A stretch of 64,000 bases of DNA. Source: Cardinalis cardinalis. Lineage: Eukaryota; Chordata; Aves; Passeriformes; Cardinalidae. Of the stretch, positions 37,441 to 50,060 are shown in pieces. Numbering within the stretch: the first letter of the stretch is position 1; the number at the start of each line of letters is the position of its first letter. Location of the stretch: assembly GCA_014549065.1 (NCBI GenBank), contig JACDOX010000083.1, forward strand, positions 2,867,590 to 2,931,589, read 5' to 3'. Both the position numbers and the translations under genes were made by a program. Below the pieces are notes generated by a model. The model did no database searches. It was not told the DNA's origin and saw nothing but the letters and a program-made list of their open reading frames with translations.

Positions 37441-40400
37441 TAACCTACTGGCCATATGCAAAGAGTAAGATGTGATGGAAATTTGAATTCATAGTTGAGG
37501 AAGGAAGGAATATTCCCCTTCCTTCATCCTGCTCCATGGCATATAAATCAATTTGCATCTAATACCAAAAGATGGATATCCCACAGTCACATTTTTCTTC
37601 ATTCTAAACTTGAGTGAAAAAGAATTTATAGTAGCCTTTTCAAAAAAATTAAAAAACTCCACCTGCCCATTTAATAAAAACAATTAAAAGAAAATTGGAC
37701 ACTCAGTTTCCATCCAGTGAACAATCAATTTTTGTTTTGCAAGTGAGGAGCTGTATCATTTCCCAAGAGTCACCATTCTCCATTGGGTGGCATTTGCTGA
37801 TTCAGTGGTAATTATCTTCTTGAGACAGCATGGATTTAAAAAATGCAACTAAAAAAGTCAACATCAGAAAAAGAAGTTCTGTACTGTGGATTTCTCAGTG
37901 ACAGGTATAAAAGGTATAAAGAAACATTTCATCCATAGTTTATGAAGGGAGAATTTTTCAAAAATCTTTTTTACTCTTTCTAGACAGAGTGCTATAAAAC
38001 AAATTATACCATTTTAGATGTTAGTGTGGTAGTATTTTTCAGCTTTATTCCTTTTTATTAAGATTCATTCTGTTTTTAATATTTGTGTTTGTATTGTGGT
38101 AGATATCTAAATGATGAAAGCTTCTTTTAAATGAATGATATTTCTAATCCTCTCTTGAGATTTTACAAAAGTTGTTTTGTTGGTTTTTTGGGTTTTTTTC
38201 TGCCAGATATATCCACAAATACTAAGGTTTTATTGTGCTCACAAACCGACATAAACAAAATAGTGGCTTTTAAGACAAGTACTTAATTTTACTTACTGAG
38301 TAAAGGGTTTGTCAGAAGTGTTAGACCAGGATCTAGTTATCCTATTAATACATATGTGTTAATCTGAAACAGAATACATTACATTTTTACTGTCTTGTAG
38401 GGCACATGTGTCTACTGCAAACAGAAAGACAAGAATGGTAAAGAAAGTAACTTCATCACTACTTTATGTTATCCATATAGAATATTTCAGAGGCGTTAGT
38501 TTGGCAGGAGATAAATCTATATCAGCTGTATCAACCTCCATTTATAACTGCGAACAACTCACTATAAATTGAACCTTATTCAGCAAAAGAGTAATATTTG
38601 CTCTTCTATATACAAATTCAGTAGTTTAAGAAATCAGTCAGAGAGTGTTCCATCGTAAACAACATTTAATACATCAATTATAAGGCAAGTACTGAAGTAA
38701 TTTCCCTTAACAGGGTGTGGGTGTAAAGAAGTAACCTTACTGTCTCATGGTTGTTGCAAGACTTGCTTCCCTGCCAGTAAAGGTTTATTGTGGCTTATCA
38801 TTAAATGCTTTAAAAATGGCAGTTTTAAAATGGCACACACACCTGAATGGCAATGTTGCAATTGTGTTGTACCAAGACACTAACTTTTTCTTTATCACAA
38901 AGAAAGTGTCCTAATGGGAGCAAGAAGTATGATCTGTCTTCTCAAGATCTCTACAGAAACGCTCCATCCTTAAAATAAAGTGGTTTCTTGGATGTGGCAG
39001 TATGAATTGGGAGTGGCTAGAAAAGAAAAACATAGCTGGAAATTAGGAGAACTTCCTGTGGAAAAAAAGGTGTAAATGCTCCATACAGGAGAAACCTAAA
39101 GGATAAACTGTACTGTGTATTTCTACTGCATATTCCATACAGGATGTGTGCATCCACAGTCATTTGAACTATGATTGTTCAATTATGTCACTGAGCTGAC
39201 ACATCAGGCACTGCAAAAATATGATGTATTTGGTCATGACAAACACTACAGGAATACATTTTGAATAGGTATTCCAGGAGGCATAGCACCACAAATGCAC
39301 CCATATCTGTGGACTACAACAAAATAACACATTTGCCGTTCTTTGGGAATCATGTTTTTATAAGACTTCATGACAGCACATAAGTGCAGCCTCTTATTAG
39401 GAACTTTTCTCCTGCATAAATTCTGGGAAGTCTGAAATAGGAAGCTAAACTAAGCAAAGGCAGATTAGGTCATCCACACTTGGCAAGAGGAGCTGGAGCA
39501 CAAACATGGCTCAGTTATGACAGCCTTTGGCTGAACATTTTCACTGCAGTTATTGTGAAGTGTTAATACATCTTCTAAGTTATAACATGGTCCTTCTGAT
39601 TGCGACTGACTTATGACAAAGAATCATGGTAACATTTGGATAAACAAACATAGAGCATTCTTGGAAGGAGAAAATTGGTAGCTGAACCTTATTCTTCTCT
39701 TCTCTGGAGTAACATTTTCAAAAATATTTCTTGCCTCTAGGAAAGGGGGTTTGAGATTCATTTCAAAGCACTTGTGTCCAGGTATTACTTTACTAAAATT
39801 CTACTGCTGCAGGTGTCTAAATTTTCTCCAATAATCAATATTTTACCTAACAGTCCATTATAAATTTTGGACTAAGTTTGTTTTATTTTTGCCATATGAA
39901 AATCTCTGGCAAATATTTTAAAATCCCTTACATGTCTATGTGTTCTGCTCTTAATCTAAATGTTGAGCTGCTCATGCTGATACGAAAAATAAAACCAACC
40001 CAAACAATATTTTGGTTGTATTTTTTATTATCACAGTTTATGCTGAAATAGCTTATAGTTTAAATTCCAGTATGTCATTTTGGTGTAAAATAAGCATAGT
40101 GAAGTTAATAAAAGTAGCAGTTACATGATGCTAGAATTTGTTGAACAAAAAAAGAAGATACAGTCATTTTCCAAATAAAGATGACAAGAATGAAAGGCAA
40201 GGAAAAGAGTTGAAAAGTGTATTTAATACAGTTTGGAAACCTGAGAAGAAGCTGACACACAATGACAATATTTTAGTACATAAATGGTTTTACAAAAAAG
40301 GCTGTCATCAATTGCTTTAGTGATGGCTAACAGAGGGGAGGGGAGAGATGAGAGACAGTTGAAAGAGAGTGGGTTGAAAATTAGCTTGGATTATCAGTAA

Positions 40401-40974
40401 AAGCTTTCTTAAATATGAAGAGATGAAAAAAACAGGGCATATATAGAAGTTTTAAAATACTGCATTTTAAGAATTTGTTGAATAAGCATCCGTCAATAAT
40501 GTCCTCAAAGTAGATATTCTGACAGTGGTCCTAAAGGTATTGTCATGGTTTTATAACCATGGCTGTCATAATTTCTATAGCAATTCAAACTTCTGATTAG
40601 ATCTCCTTGTCAATGCTCATGGTGCTACTCAAAACTGCAGGAACTGTTTGGATGAAAAAGGAATTTTTGGAATCTCCTGTAATTCATTGTCCTTGGACTT
40701 GCAGACAGATTTCCACATATCTTAAAGAAGAAAAAAAAATGAAAGAACTAGTTTTCTGGTTAGGAATTAAGAAAATTATTGCTACCTATACATTAAAATT
40801 GTGCCTGACTTCAGACTGGGGAAAGGCCAAGGTGTGACTACCCAACTAGAGAAAAGAAGAGGAAGAGCGCTAGAAAGACATAAAAGGAGAGCATTTGAGA
40901 TGGAATAACAACAAAAAAAGTTGTTTTCTCTCTTCACTCATTTATCTGTCTCTCTCTGTTTGAGAATTCACAGG
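37441..40974. other. AT-rich unique noncoding DNA
   Basis: No gene or transposon is recognisable. A T/G-rich low-complexity tract lies at 38171-38199. Open frames are at most 64 codons except a 60-codon Lys-rich frame at 40138-40320, which has no family resemblance. Confidence 0.6.
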
Positions 40975-41295
40975 GTTCTAGAACTTCTTGTGTTCCATTG
41001 ACAGGACTCCAAGAAATGGCATGAAGCTGTGTCAAGGGAGATTTTAGCTGGGTATAAGAAAGATGTTCTTCCCTCAGAGCGTAGCTGGGCACTGGAACAG
41101 CTCCCCAGGGAAGCAGTCAGTGCACCAGCCTGACAGAGTTCAAGAAGTATTTGCACAATGCTCTCAGGCACTTGTCGTGACTCTTGGGCCTGTCTTATGT
41201 AAGGCCAGAGTTGGACTTTGATGATCCTTGTGGATTCTTGTAGAACCTTCCATGGGCCATCCAACCTCCAGGACCTTTTATGATTCTGTGATTCT
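40975..41295 (+). mobile_element. CR1 LINE 3' fragment with tail insertion
   Basis: This is a plus-strand, 5'-truncated CR1 of the same type as the copy at 26690. Segments in order are 'GGCATGAAGCTGTGTCAAGG', 'GGCACTGGAACAGCTCCCCA', 'CTCTCAGGCACTTG' and 'GATGATCCTTGTGGA'. Near 41235-41261 about 25 extra bases separate 'CCTTGTGGA' from the 'CCAACCTC' box that normally follows at once. Two ATTCTGTG-like octamers then close the element at 41295. The left edge is uncertain by about 25 bases. Confidence 0.9.
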
Positions 41296-43070
41296 TTCTG
41301 AATATCAAGAAGTATCTATAAATTTGCTACAGCAGAAGGAACTCCTAGACATTGGTGCCAGTAATTAATTTTTTAAGTCATCACAGAGATTGATTCCCTT
41401 TTTTTATGGGGATCTTGGCAAAAGTGGGACAACCCCCTCTGCATGTAGAATATAGCAACATAGCGTATTTGTCAGCTCCCAGTAGTGACAGCAGTGAGCA
41501 ACAGCCCAGTCTCTGGAGAATGTAGAATGATCATATGTTAGCCAGAGATGTTGAAGAGATGCCTTTTGGCTTGATAGGGCATCATGATCTCTCTTCCTTT
41601 ATGCAAAATGGGTCAGTGAAGCATTTGAATAAGCAAGGAACTTCAACCACAATTCAGTATGCTGCCAAGTGCGGATTGTTTCCTTTAAGAGTATTTACCC
41701 TTCCTCTGGAATACTTCCAGACACGGTGAAAACTCAAGGTGTGTTTCATTATTAAGGTTCACAGCTATATATTGACTCAGATGTCAGAATTTCCATTAAA
41801 TGCTTCAGTGACTGATTGTCAGGGATAGGCATAGGAGTTCTTGTACCTGCCCGCTTTATCCACTGAATGTCACCTCCATCCTTAACATAAGGTGATTGTG
41901 GTTAACCTGCAAGTCAGACTGTAAAGAAAGCAATTATACAAGAGAAAACTCCTTTGGCAAATTGCAAAGGAAGGTACATACCTACAAGGTGGTAAAGAGG
42001 CACTGTTTAAATCTTGGCAGAGAACAGAATGAATTGGAAATGGTTAACCACAAAGACTTCTTGCTTCAAAGTTGTTGCAGGAACAATACTTTCCCCTCCA
42101 GTGTTTATACTATGGAAGTAACTATGTGATGTTAAAGTAGTACTAGTAATTAAAAAAACTTGGCTAGACTGCCTCATAGTATATTCAAAAAAAAAAAAAG
42201 CTGCACACATTCACTATCAATTTCATCCCAGTGGCATTACTTAGCATAGTTAGTATTAAGATTTGAAGCTATTTTGCATAAACAGGATGACATTTCAACA
42301 CAGTTGGGGGTGGCTTTATTGCAAATTTAAATGGTGTTAAATTAGTGAGTATTTAAGCTATACTAAAACAATTTAGGGTCCAATCCACAAAAGTCTTGGC
42401 TCCAGAATATTGTAATATGAATGAGAACCTCATTTTTAGGCTTCTGTTCAACACATTGCTTTGCAACTGCAATCACTTTCATTTTAAGTATGTTATTGCC
42501 TTTCTTAGAACTATCTCACCTCACAAGAAATGCAATTGTCTCGAGTATGTGATCTCATTAATGGGACTAGGGATGCACAGTCCAGTCAAAAAGCTGAAAA
42601 GCTGTAAGATTATCAACAGTAACTCATAATCATAGCAATAATAATTAATTGAAAGGATTCATTTAGGGCTTTCAATGCACAAAATATACCTACTGAAATT
42701 GTCAGTGATTACTACATGGAAATTAAAAGCTTCAACTCTAAATTGGCTTCCCCCCTTAAAAAGAATTGCTGTGCACTTACCTACTGCCAAATGTATAGTT
42801 TCTTTGGTGTTTTTTTATGCAACATAAGGAAAGAATCATTCAGAAGGCCTGGTTTCCTATACCTATCATGTCTGCTGTTGAGGGACAGAATGCTGCAGCA
42901 CCAAGACAGCCAGGCACTTTATGTGTAGAGCTGTGTGCTGTGCCTTCCAGAGGCTCATGTGCTTTTGGGTTAGTCAAGCAAGTACTGGGAATTAATGGTG
43001 CCATCAGCTGTGAAGACAGCTATTTTCCCACCCTCTGTGCTAGAGGAAATGTGCTGCCGGATATTTTTGC

Positions 43071-43140
43071 TTTGTTTTTTGGAGGTTTTTTGGGGTTTTT
43101 GGTTCGTTTGTTTGTTTGGTTTTGTTTTATTTTTCTTTTT
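43071..43140. repeat. T/G-rich low-complexity tract
   Basis: Seventy bases are made almost wholly of T with G pairs and triplets, including a TTTG-like stretch. It falls inside a 114-codon plus frame and makes that frame look artificially Phe- and Val-rich. Confidence 0.85.
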
Positions 43141-44794
43141 ATTATGGTAGATTGTGAATAAGAAGGAGTAAAGGAAAGACTTTGAGGATCAGAGAGAGAT
43201 TAAATTTTTACAGTTGGCACTGCTCTTCTTTTCCTTTTTTTAAAAAAAATTCCCCCCCTCCATGTTTGAAGATACAGTATAGCCACCAAATTGTTCATGA
43301 GTCATTTCATTCTGGTAACATATATATTTGAAGATTTTATTTGTGGATTTTAGAAGCTATTTATTCTTCAGTTATTGTTTTATTTACATATCTAATGGAC
43401 TGATTGATCTGCTACCATCTCCCAGGAAGGAGAAACCTCATTTCTGTTTTTTCAAAATAAATGGTTTGCTAACAGACAGGAGTTTCACAAACATACTAAG
43501 TCAGATACTCCTTATTGTTCTGTGTTTTTAATAATTTCCTGTTGGCACACATACAGTACCTGTGGCTGCCTATCTGTTGAAACAGAGTCTGACACCAGGC
43601 AGTTGTGAATTACACCAGTCTCCATACAAACAAAACACTGCATAACACTGTGGAATGCAAGCAGTGTTTTTCACTGGCCTGGATGCTCAGAGGATGCAGG
43701 TTTTTCAGACAGCACTTTCCCAAATGTAGTAGAGCATTACTTAAGAATGAGAATTATTACAATCCCATCTGGTATTACATATTTAAAAGGAGAAATGTGT
43801 AGGCACAGTGGACTAAAGCGTGACTTACTAAAATGGAGACTTCACATTGCCTGCTGCTTCATGCAGCTATCTATCTACCTCATTTTAATTTTGAGATGCA
43901 TATTCCCTTCTAAAAGAGGGGAATAACTGGGAGTAGCGAGTTTCATGCAGAGAGGAGCAGGTGCTTGCATTCAGTATCACACAGTCTTTCTTTGCTCCTC
44001 CACCCTTCTCATACTCACCATTCACAATTATTATCTCTTTTCATCTTTCTTTTTAACATTATCTTATTTCTTCTCTTGATCCACCTTCTGGTAGATCATA
44101 ATATATTTGAAAGCAGAAAGGCTTTGTAAAACCTGTATGTGACTATACATGAGCAAATATTGAAGGTGAAGATTCAGCTGGTTCCATACCTTCTTTTCTT
44201 TCCCAGGCAGGCTGTTCCAACTGGCTGCACACCTCTGGAGGTTTGCTTCTGACAACAGGAAGAACTAAAGCCAAATAAAGGGTTGTGGTGGAAAATCAGA
44301 GCAAATCAGCTGGAGCATGGGGCTTGGATCAGAATCTTTTGCTTTCCCTTAGAGAAGCCTGGGACTGTTTTGCTGTTATTGCTGGGTTTTGATCTTCTAA
44401 GTGTTTTACAAATGTAACTAAGCAAGTTTCACAATCCACTGCAAAACTGGTCACAGGTCATTTCATAGAAGGGATATAATTGGAAAATTAAGCCACAGCA
44501 ACAGAAAAGAATAACATGAGACAAGGAAGAGATCCCAGATCTATATTGAGAATGTTTGACCATGCTTCCCTTGATCTGACATAATGGAAGAACAAATAGC
44601 AGCGCAGCTGACGGTGTGCTCCAAAGTGCACATAATTTGCTTCAGTTCAGATTCTAACCAGCTGGTCCCCTGCAAATCAGAGAGAGCATTTCAGTGCTCA
44701 CAAATCAACCATTGCTGCTGCTCATCAAACTGTTTCTATAGTTGGTTTGGCACCTTGCTGTACAGACAGGTATCATATTGTTAGTATGGGACTG

Positions 44795-44844
44795 AATATA
44801 CCAATGAAAGTATATATTTAATATACCAATGGAAGTATCTATGC
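44795..44844. repeat. 25-bp imperfect tandem duplication
   Basis: Two adjacent copies of a 25-base unit starting AATATACCAATG (44795-44819 and 44820-44844) differ at a few positions. This is a local duplication with some subsequent divergence. Confidence 0.85.
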
Positions 44845-46331
44845 TAACAGATGTGTTCATACAAAGACCCATAATATCATTACGCAGCTGCTCAAATGGA
44901 TGCTTTCTTTATTTTAACTTTTGGAATAATTGTACTTGAGAATCTCAGTTTTCATCAGAAATATTAAANGCTTGCCTTATGTCTGAAAGGATAATAATTG
45001 AAATGTGAGAGAGCAGGGGCCTGAGTCTGCAGTCAGCCTGACAAATAGATCTAAGACTGAACTGCTTTTGTTGCTGTCATTATTATTTTATTGCTGGTGC
45101 CTCTTTGTTGTTATTATTCCAAGACTTACTGGTAGCTTAATAGAGCTACAAAGTATATAGTCAACTGTGCTACTAGTATTGAGAAGGGGATGTTTGCTGG
45201 CTGATGCAGAGTTCAACTTTTTTCCTCTGACATAAAAATCACACAAAAAAATTATCAACACCTTGAATTGAATGACTGGTAATGAATTCCTTTGTTGATA
45301 ACTAAAAATTCAGCACAGCTCCAAAGCTTTCCTGAAGAGAAGGAGCCCTGAAGTTCCCTGTGGCTTCTTCTATCATACCAGCACATGGCATGTTTAAAAC
45401 CAACTGTACTCAAACTCACCAACAAATAGAAATACATTAATAGAAATGAGCATCAAAAGTAATCATGTGATACAGCAGCTATTTCAGTGATAGTATAGCA
45501 CCTACAAAAAGAGCTCTGAGGATGAAATAGCAACAGAAGGGATATTCTCATGGTATTACAGGGTTCTTGTCAAATAATTCACATTAGTTTACAAATACAT
45601 GGCAAAAGGCCCTGAGCATGCCCATATTCATACAGAAGTGCTCTGAAGCCTTAATAAGGTGCAACCAAAGAGTGATAGGTAGTTACTAGAGAGCTTTCTC
45701 TCCAAATTTCCTGCCTCACCAGCATTTAGCAAGTATGGCACCTTCTCAGAAATGGTGTCAAAACCAAGATCTAAGCATTATTCAATTAAAAATTTGGGAG
45801 GCAAAAGTTTGTATATCACAAAAAATTGTATTCGAAATTTGGATGTAAGGTTTGCCTTTTGGCAAGTCAAATAAAAAAGCTAGAAGACTTGAAATATAGA
45901 ATTTGAAGGTTTGAAGACCCACAAATTGCAACTTGATATTAGTTTTGTACCTGGGGTATTTAATAGAATAATTTAATGGATTTTTGGAGGATTATATAGT
46001 AATTATATTACAATGAATGGTGACTTAGTCTGGATTGTGAATGACACAGAACAAGAAAACTTACTTCCTTATAAAGATAATGGAAATGTCTGAATTTTAA
46101 AATGTCTAAAAATTATTTTAGTAGCCATTACAATTATTAAGCAAACACTAAAAAGAGACAACATAGGACTTAACTAATCAGTTGCCTGGTCAATATATCA
46201 TCAGGAAAAAAATAAGATATACAGGACAGCTTTGGTTACCACAAATGAATTCTACTCCTTTTAAATCCACTGCAAGAGACCCTGAAGTCGTGCACCTTGC
46301 TACACTGACTTCTGCACCATCCCTCACCCAC

Positions 46332-46528
46332 CTGCTCTGTCCCAGGCTATCAGCCATGTCAAGGGCTTCTTCAGGAATTTCCAAAGGCGCTTACACCTTT
46401 CTTCTTGAGTGTTTATGACAGCTGTGTGAGGCAGTACACAATTAGGCCCCAGAAGAGCTTTTTCTGCAGCAGAAACAGCTGTATTTGCATGTAGATCAGC
46501 AAACGGGGCAATAAAATCTATGCTCAAA
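46332..46528 (-). other. Candidate internal coding exon, unidentified
   Basis: On the minus strand a long pyrimidine tract (46556 down to 46532) ends in CAG at 46531-46529, an excellent 3' splice site. A branch-point-like CTGAT lies upstream at about 46577-46573. The 197 bases that follow keep one frame open for 65 codons, entered after one base and left with one base over. They end at CAG followed by GTGGGT, a usable 5' splice site (intron from 46331). The translation looks protein-like and of normal complexity (for example FADLHANTAVSAAEKALLGP), and the base composition is less AT-rich than the flanks. I do not recognise the protein, and no partner exon is evident nearby. A 65-codon open stretch alone is not unusual, so chance or a noncoding transcript remains possible. 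Confidence 0.3.
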
Positions 46529-48479
46529 CTGAAAGAAAGAAGGCAAAAAAAAAAAAGCTTACTTGTAACTTCATCAGCTTTTCTCTAAATAGACTAGCAT
46601 TACACACGAGTAATGCAATTATATAAACTATAGTTAATTAAAAAATGTAACTCCAACACAAAACCATATGAAATTATATTCATGAAAATATATACATGTA
46701 CACAGTGTGCTGAAACTATAGAAATGAGTGGCTGAACTTACAGCTATACTTTCAGAAAGAGCACCTTTTAAGTTCCTTCTTGACAAACAGCATACGTGTG
46801 ATGGGACTCAAAATATTTGGGAATCCAGACCTGTTTCCAGTGTCCTGAGAGACTGGTTTCAGAGGAAGCATGACTTCAGCGTCACTACTGCCACAGAGTC
46901 CAGCTAGTACTGGCTGAATTTGACAAATTGCATGAGCTGAGTCCTGTCAGTCCTGTGTCACCACAGCCAGCCACATACAACAGGGACAGGCTGCAAAGAG
47001 CATAGACTGAGCACATGAACCAACACTAAGTTAGATGCTACCCTCACCTGTCACATCCTGTTTCAAAGATGACTATTTTCAGAGGTGAATTTAAGTAAGA
47101 GAAAGGCATGTGTGTTTGTGTGCCACGCAATGGTTGGAATATACATCTGAATATCAGCTTACTGGTATGGGAACGTATATATTTCCATTGCTTTGGATGG
47201 GAAACAAGGCCATGAAGGAGCCTCTAAATATGTCCAATACAGAACAGACATTTCCAGCAGCTAGAACTGACTCAGGTGTGCTAATTATTCACACCATTAA
47301 TAAGAGTTCCTTCTTTTATCCAACCACTTGAGTACATATTAAACATTGCATTCACTGATAAACCTGTTTATGAGTAATTGTTTTATCAAAGTTATGAAAT
47401 TTTTAGCAGAAAGATTCAGGAATAGAAAAGGGGCATTGTGGTGAATGACAAGTAGAGACTGTTCCAGTAGCTTTCAAATTTGGCAAAGCAGTAGTCAGTC
47501 CTTCTCTCTTGAAGGTCAATTAAAAATTCTAGCTGTACTGTAAACATAATTTTCCATATAACAGTGCCACACAAAGTCTAAAGCAGTCCCTTAATATAAA
47601 ATATCAATTTGATTTTTCTCAGGAGATTAGCTCTTCCTTTGCAATGCAAATATTTTCAAGTGTACTAAACACATTCTAGCACCTCAGTATAGGGACTAAA
47701 CTATTTGCATGCAAAATTACCCAAAGTAGGCAGACTGGCACAAGCTTATGCTTCTGCCATATGTGCTGAAGAATTTGAGCCAGGAAACTAGTAGTATCTG
47801 GATACTATTTACAATTTAAATTGACTTTATATTATAATTCAAAAGATAAAAAAGCTAATATTAAAATTAATACTATATGTAATGCTAAGTTTATCCCAAT
47901 GTCTTCTGATTACAATTTTCCACTTAAAAACTTGATCCAGGAAATGCAGAGAATTTTCTCATTATAATTATTCCTTTTTTTCTCATAGTGCTTCTATATT
48001 TTAGATACTTTTAAAAAAAATCTGTAGGCTGTATCCCTCACATTTCTCTTAGACATTAGTTTATGTGTCGCGTCACATTTTCTCCCACACACTTGTGTGT
48101 AGGAGGCTGCCATTGAACTTCGTAGTATGGCAGAGTAGAAATCTTTTTTTTTTTTTTGCCTGGTAGACATTCAGGGCCTACCATAGCTTTTGCTTGCATC
48201 ACAATAAGTTTTGGAGAAGCTCTGTGGATTTTGGATAAGTTGCTGCAGTTTTGCATTGACAAAATGGAAAAAAAAATTAGATCAGCTGTAATTTTCAGTG
48301 AAATACCAGAATGCAGAAAAAGCACAGCCCTTGTGCTTCCAAAGTTCATGCAAACATCATTTCCCAAAAACAGCTATTAGCACAACATGGGACAGGGGAT
48401 GGAGGGAGGGGACTTTGCCTGCCATTCGAGCTATGGTTATACTTTTGCTGGATCTTAGCCTGCAGCACCCATTGACACT

Positions 48480-48570
48480 CTGACTGCCGGCAGCAGCCGC
48501 CCTCCATGGGAGAGCATCACCTGCCGAGGGAGCCTGGGCTGTGTGGCTGCACTGCGCTGCCTGAGGTGGC
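48480..48570. other. Small GC-rich islet with CpG
   Basis: About 90 bases of GC-rich sequence with four to five CpG, containing CTGCCGGCAG at 48484-48493. The same 10-mer recurs in the larger CpG cluster 1.4 kb to the right. No start site or open frame of note coincides with it. Confidence 0.35.
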
Positions 48571-49819
48571 AGGCATAGTTTGAATGAAGCCAGCTTTGTG
48601 CTTCAGTCTAAGTGCCTAAATTGTAAGTCTTGGTTATAATTTATTTGGCTTGAAGTACCACCTCCCCAAGGAGCTGAGTGGTCAATAACATGTTCTTCTT
48701 GCATCAGTGCAGGGTGACACCTCTGTAAGTATCTTCAGGTAATTCTATCTTTTTCCTCTGAAAAGAATTCAGTAGGAAGAAATACCTAAGCCTTTTCTTT
48801 CTTTTACACTTAAAGGAAATCCAAGAAGCTAAAAGCGATCAGTAAGAGCAACCCCAAAATTAAGGAATGTGCCTTCAAAATCAGTTTCAAAAATACAAGC
48901 AAAACTATTTCCAGACAAAAATTTTAAATTTATTTCTTCCCAGTTTTTGTTCATGTTTTACAGTTTTGAGTTGAACAGCATGGTAAGCAAATCTGCAGAG
49001 TGGCTGGTAAAGCAGAGCTATCAACACAGGGCATTTCTCCTCCCTTGGAGCAGCAGAGAAGCACCTCACCCTTCTCACACTTGCCTTCACTATCAACTCA
49101 GCAGAGCACTCTCTGCTAGAAACTGTCATTGGCCAAAACAGAATCAACTCTGTTTTTCTCCTTCCACCTGGTATCTGAAAACAAATCTAACTTCCATTTG
49201 ATTCTTCAAAGAAGTACAAGAGTTAATGCTTGCTCTAGTTCAGCATCCCAAGTTAGCAGATAATCTTCCCAAACAGAAAACAATGTGAGAATACTAGTGT
49301 TTTTTTTTTCTCCTGAATGAAATCTGGACAGAAAGGGAAAATTCTTGTCTGGTACAAATTTGACATACCTTCTGCGGCCCTTTGGCTATGTTGAACTGAA
49401 TAAAGATTATATTTTATTGTTCTTATTATTGCTGCTTGCCAAGATAAAACTGATCAAGTTTTATCTCACCACAACCATGGCATCAAAATACACCCATATA
49501 TTTATCCACTGTATTTATATTACTCAAAAATGCTTATCGCCATATCTCATTTCCATTAAAGTGGTTACAATGGGTCACATATCCAAACAAAAAAATACAC
49601 ATTTTAACTTTGATTCTGTCTTCCTCTACAAATCATCATATTTTGTTTTCAGTCTCAGAAGAGCTGAACAAATGCTTCAGTGAACTCTTTCCTGAGGATA
49701 TTTTGCTGTAAGAGTATCTCTGTTTTACAGACTATCCAAAAATATCCCACAAAAGTACTCAAAAATTTTGGTTGTATGGCAAGTTTAGTGGAAATTCTCC
49801 ACACTGCATGCCTACCCTT

Positions 49820-50060
49820 GCGTATTAATAGCAGCGCAGTTTAAACGCTGGTTTGATTTCAAGCACTGAATTAATGAAGTGCAAATCCCAGCCGAGACAA
49901 ATCTCTACTGAAAGGCATGCCGACATCTCCCTCTGCTGCCGGCAGGGCGGTGCAGCGGCTGGGCGATCCTGGGGGGATAATCTGGGAGCTCGTCCCGGCG
50001 GCCCCTGAGCGCAGCCGGCACTTGTGCTCCCTTTGTGGGAGCAAACCCATTAAATGCAAG
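49820..50060. promoter_or_regulatory. CpG cluster, possible regulatory element
   Basis: About fourteen CpG dinucleotides fall within 49821-50020, far denser than anywhere else in this CpG-poor window. The core at 49917-50020 is strongly GC-rich, with CTGCCGGCAG at 49936-49945. The flanks hold AT-rich homeodomain-type words (ATTAATAG near 49824, GAATTAATGAAG near 49868). The cluster is too small for a classical CpG island, and no TATA box or initiator is convincing. A conserved enhancer or the promoter of an unrecognised transcript would fit. This is inferred from composition only. Confidence 0.35.

Noticed and set aside
40544..40561. 7-bp hairpin CATGGTT with 4-base loop
   Set aside because: Too short to be significant.
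48056..48380. Opposed open frames of 103 (minus) and 74 (plus) codons, the latter preceded by a T run and TAG
   Set aside because: Neither translation resembles a protein family. The T run is simple sequence and the donor side is not convincing.
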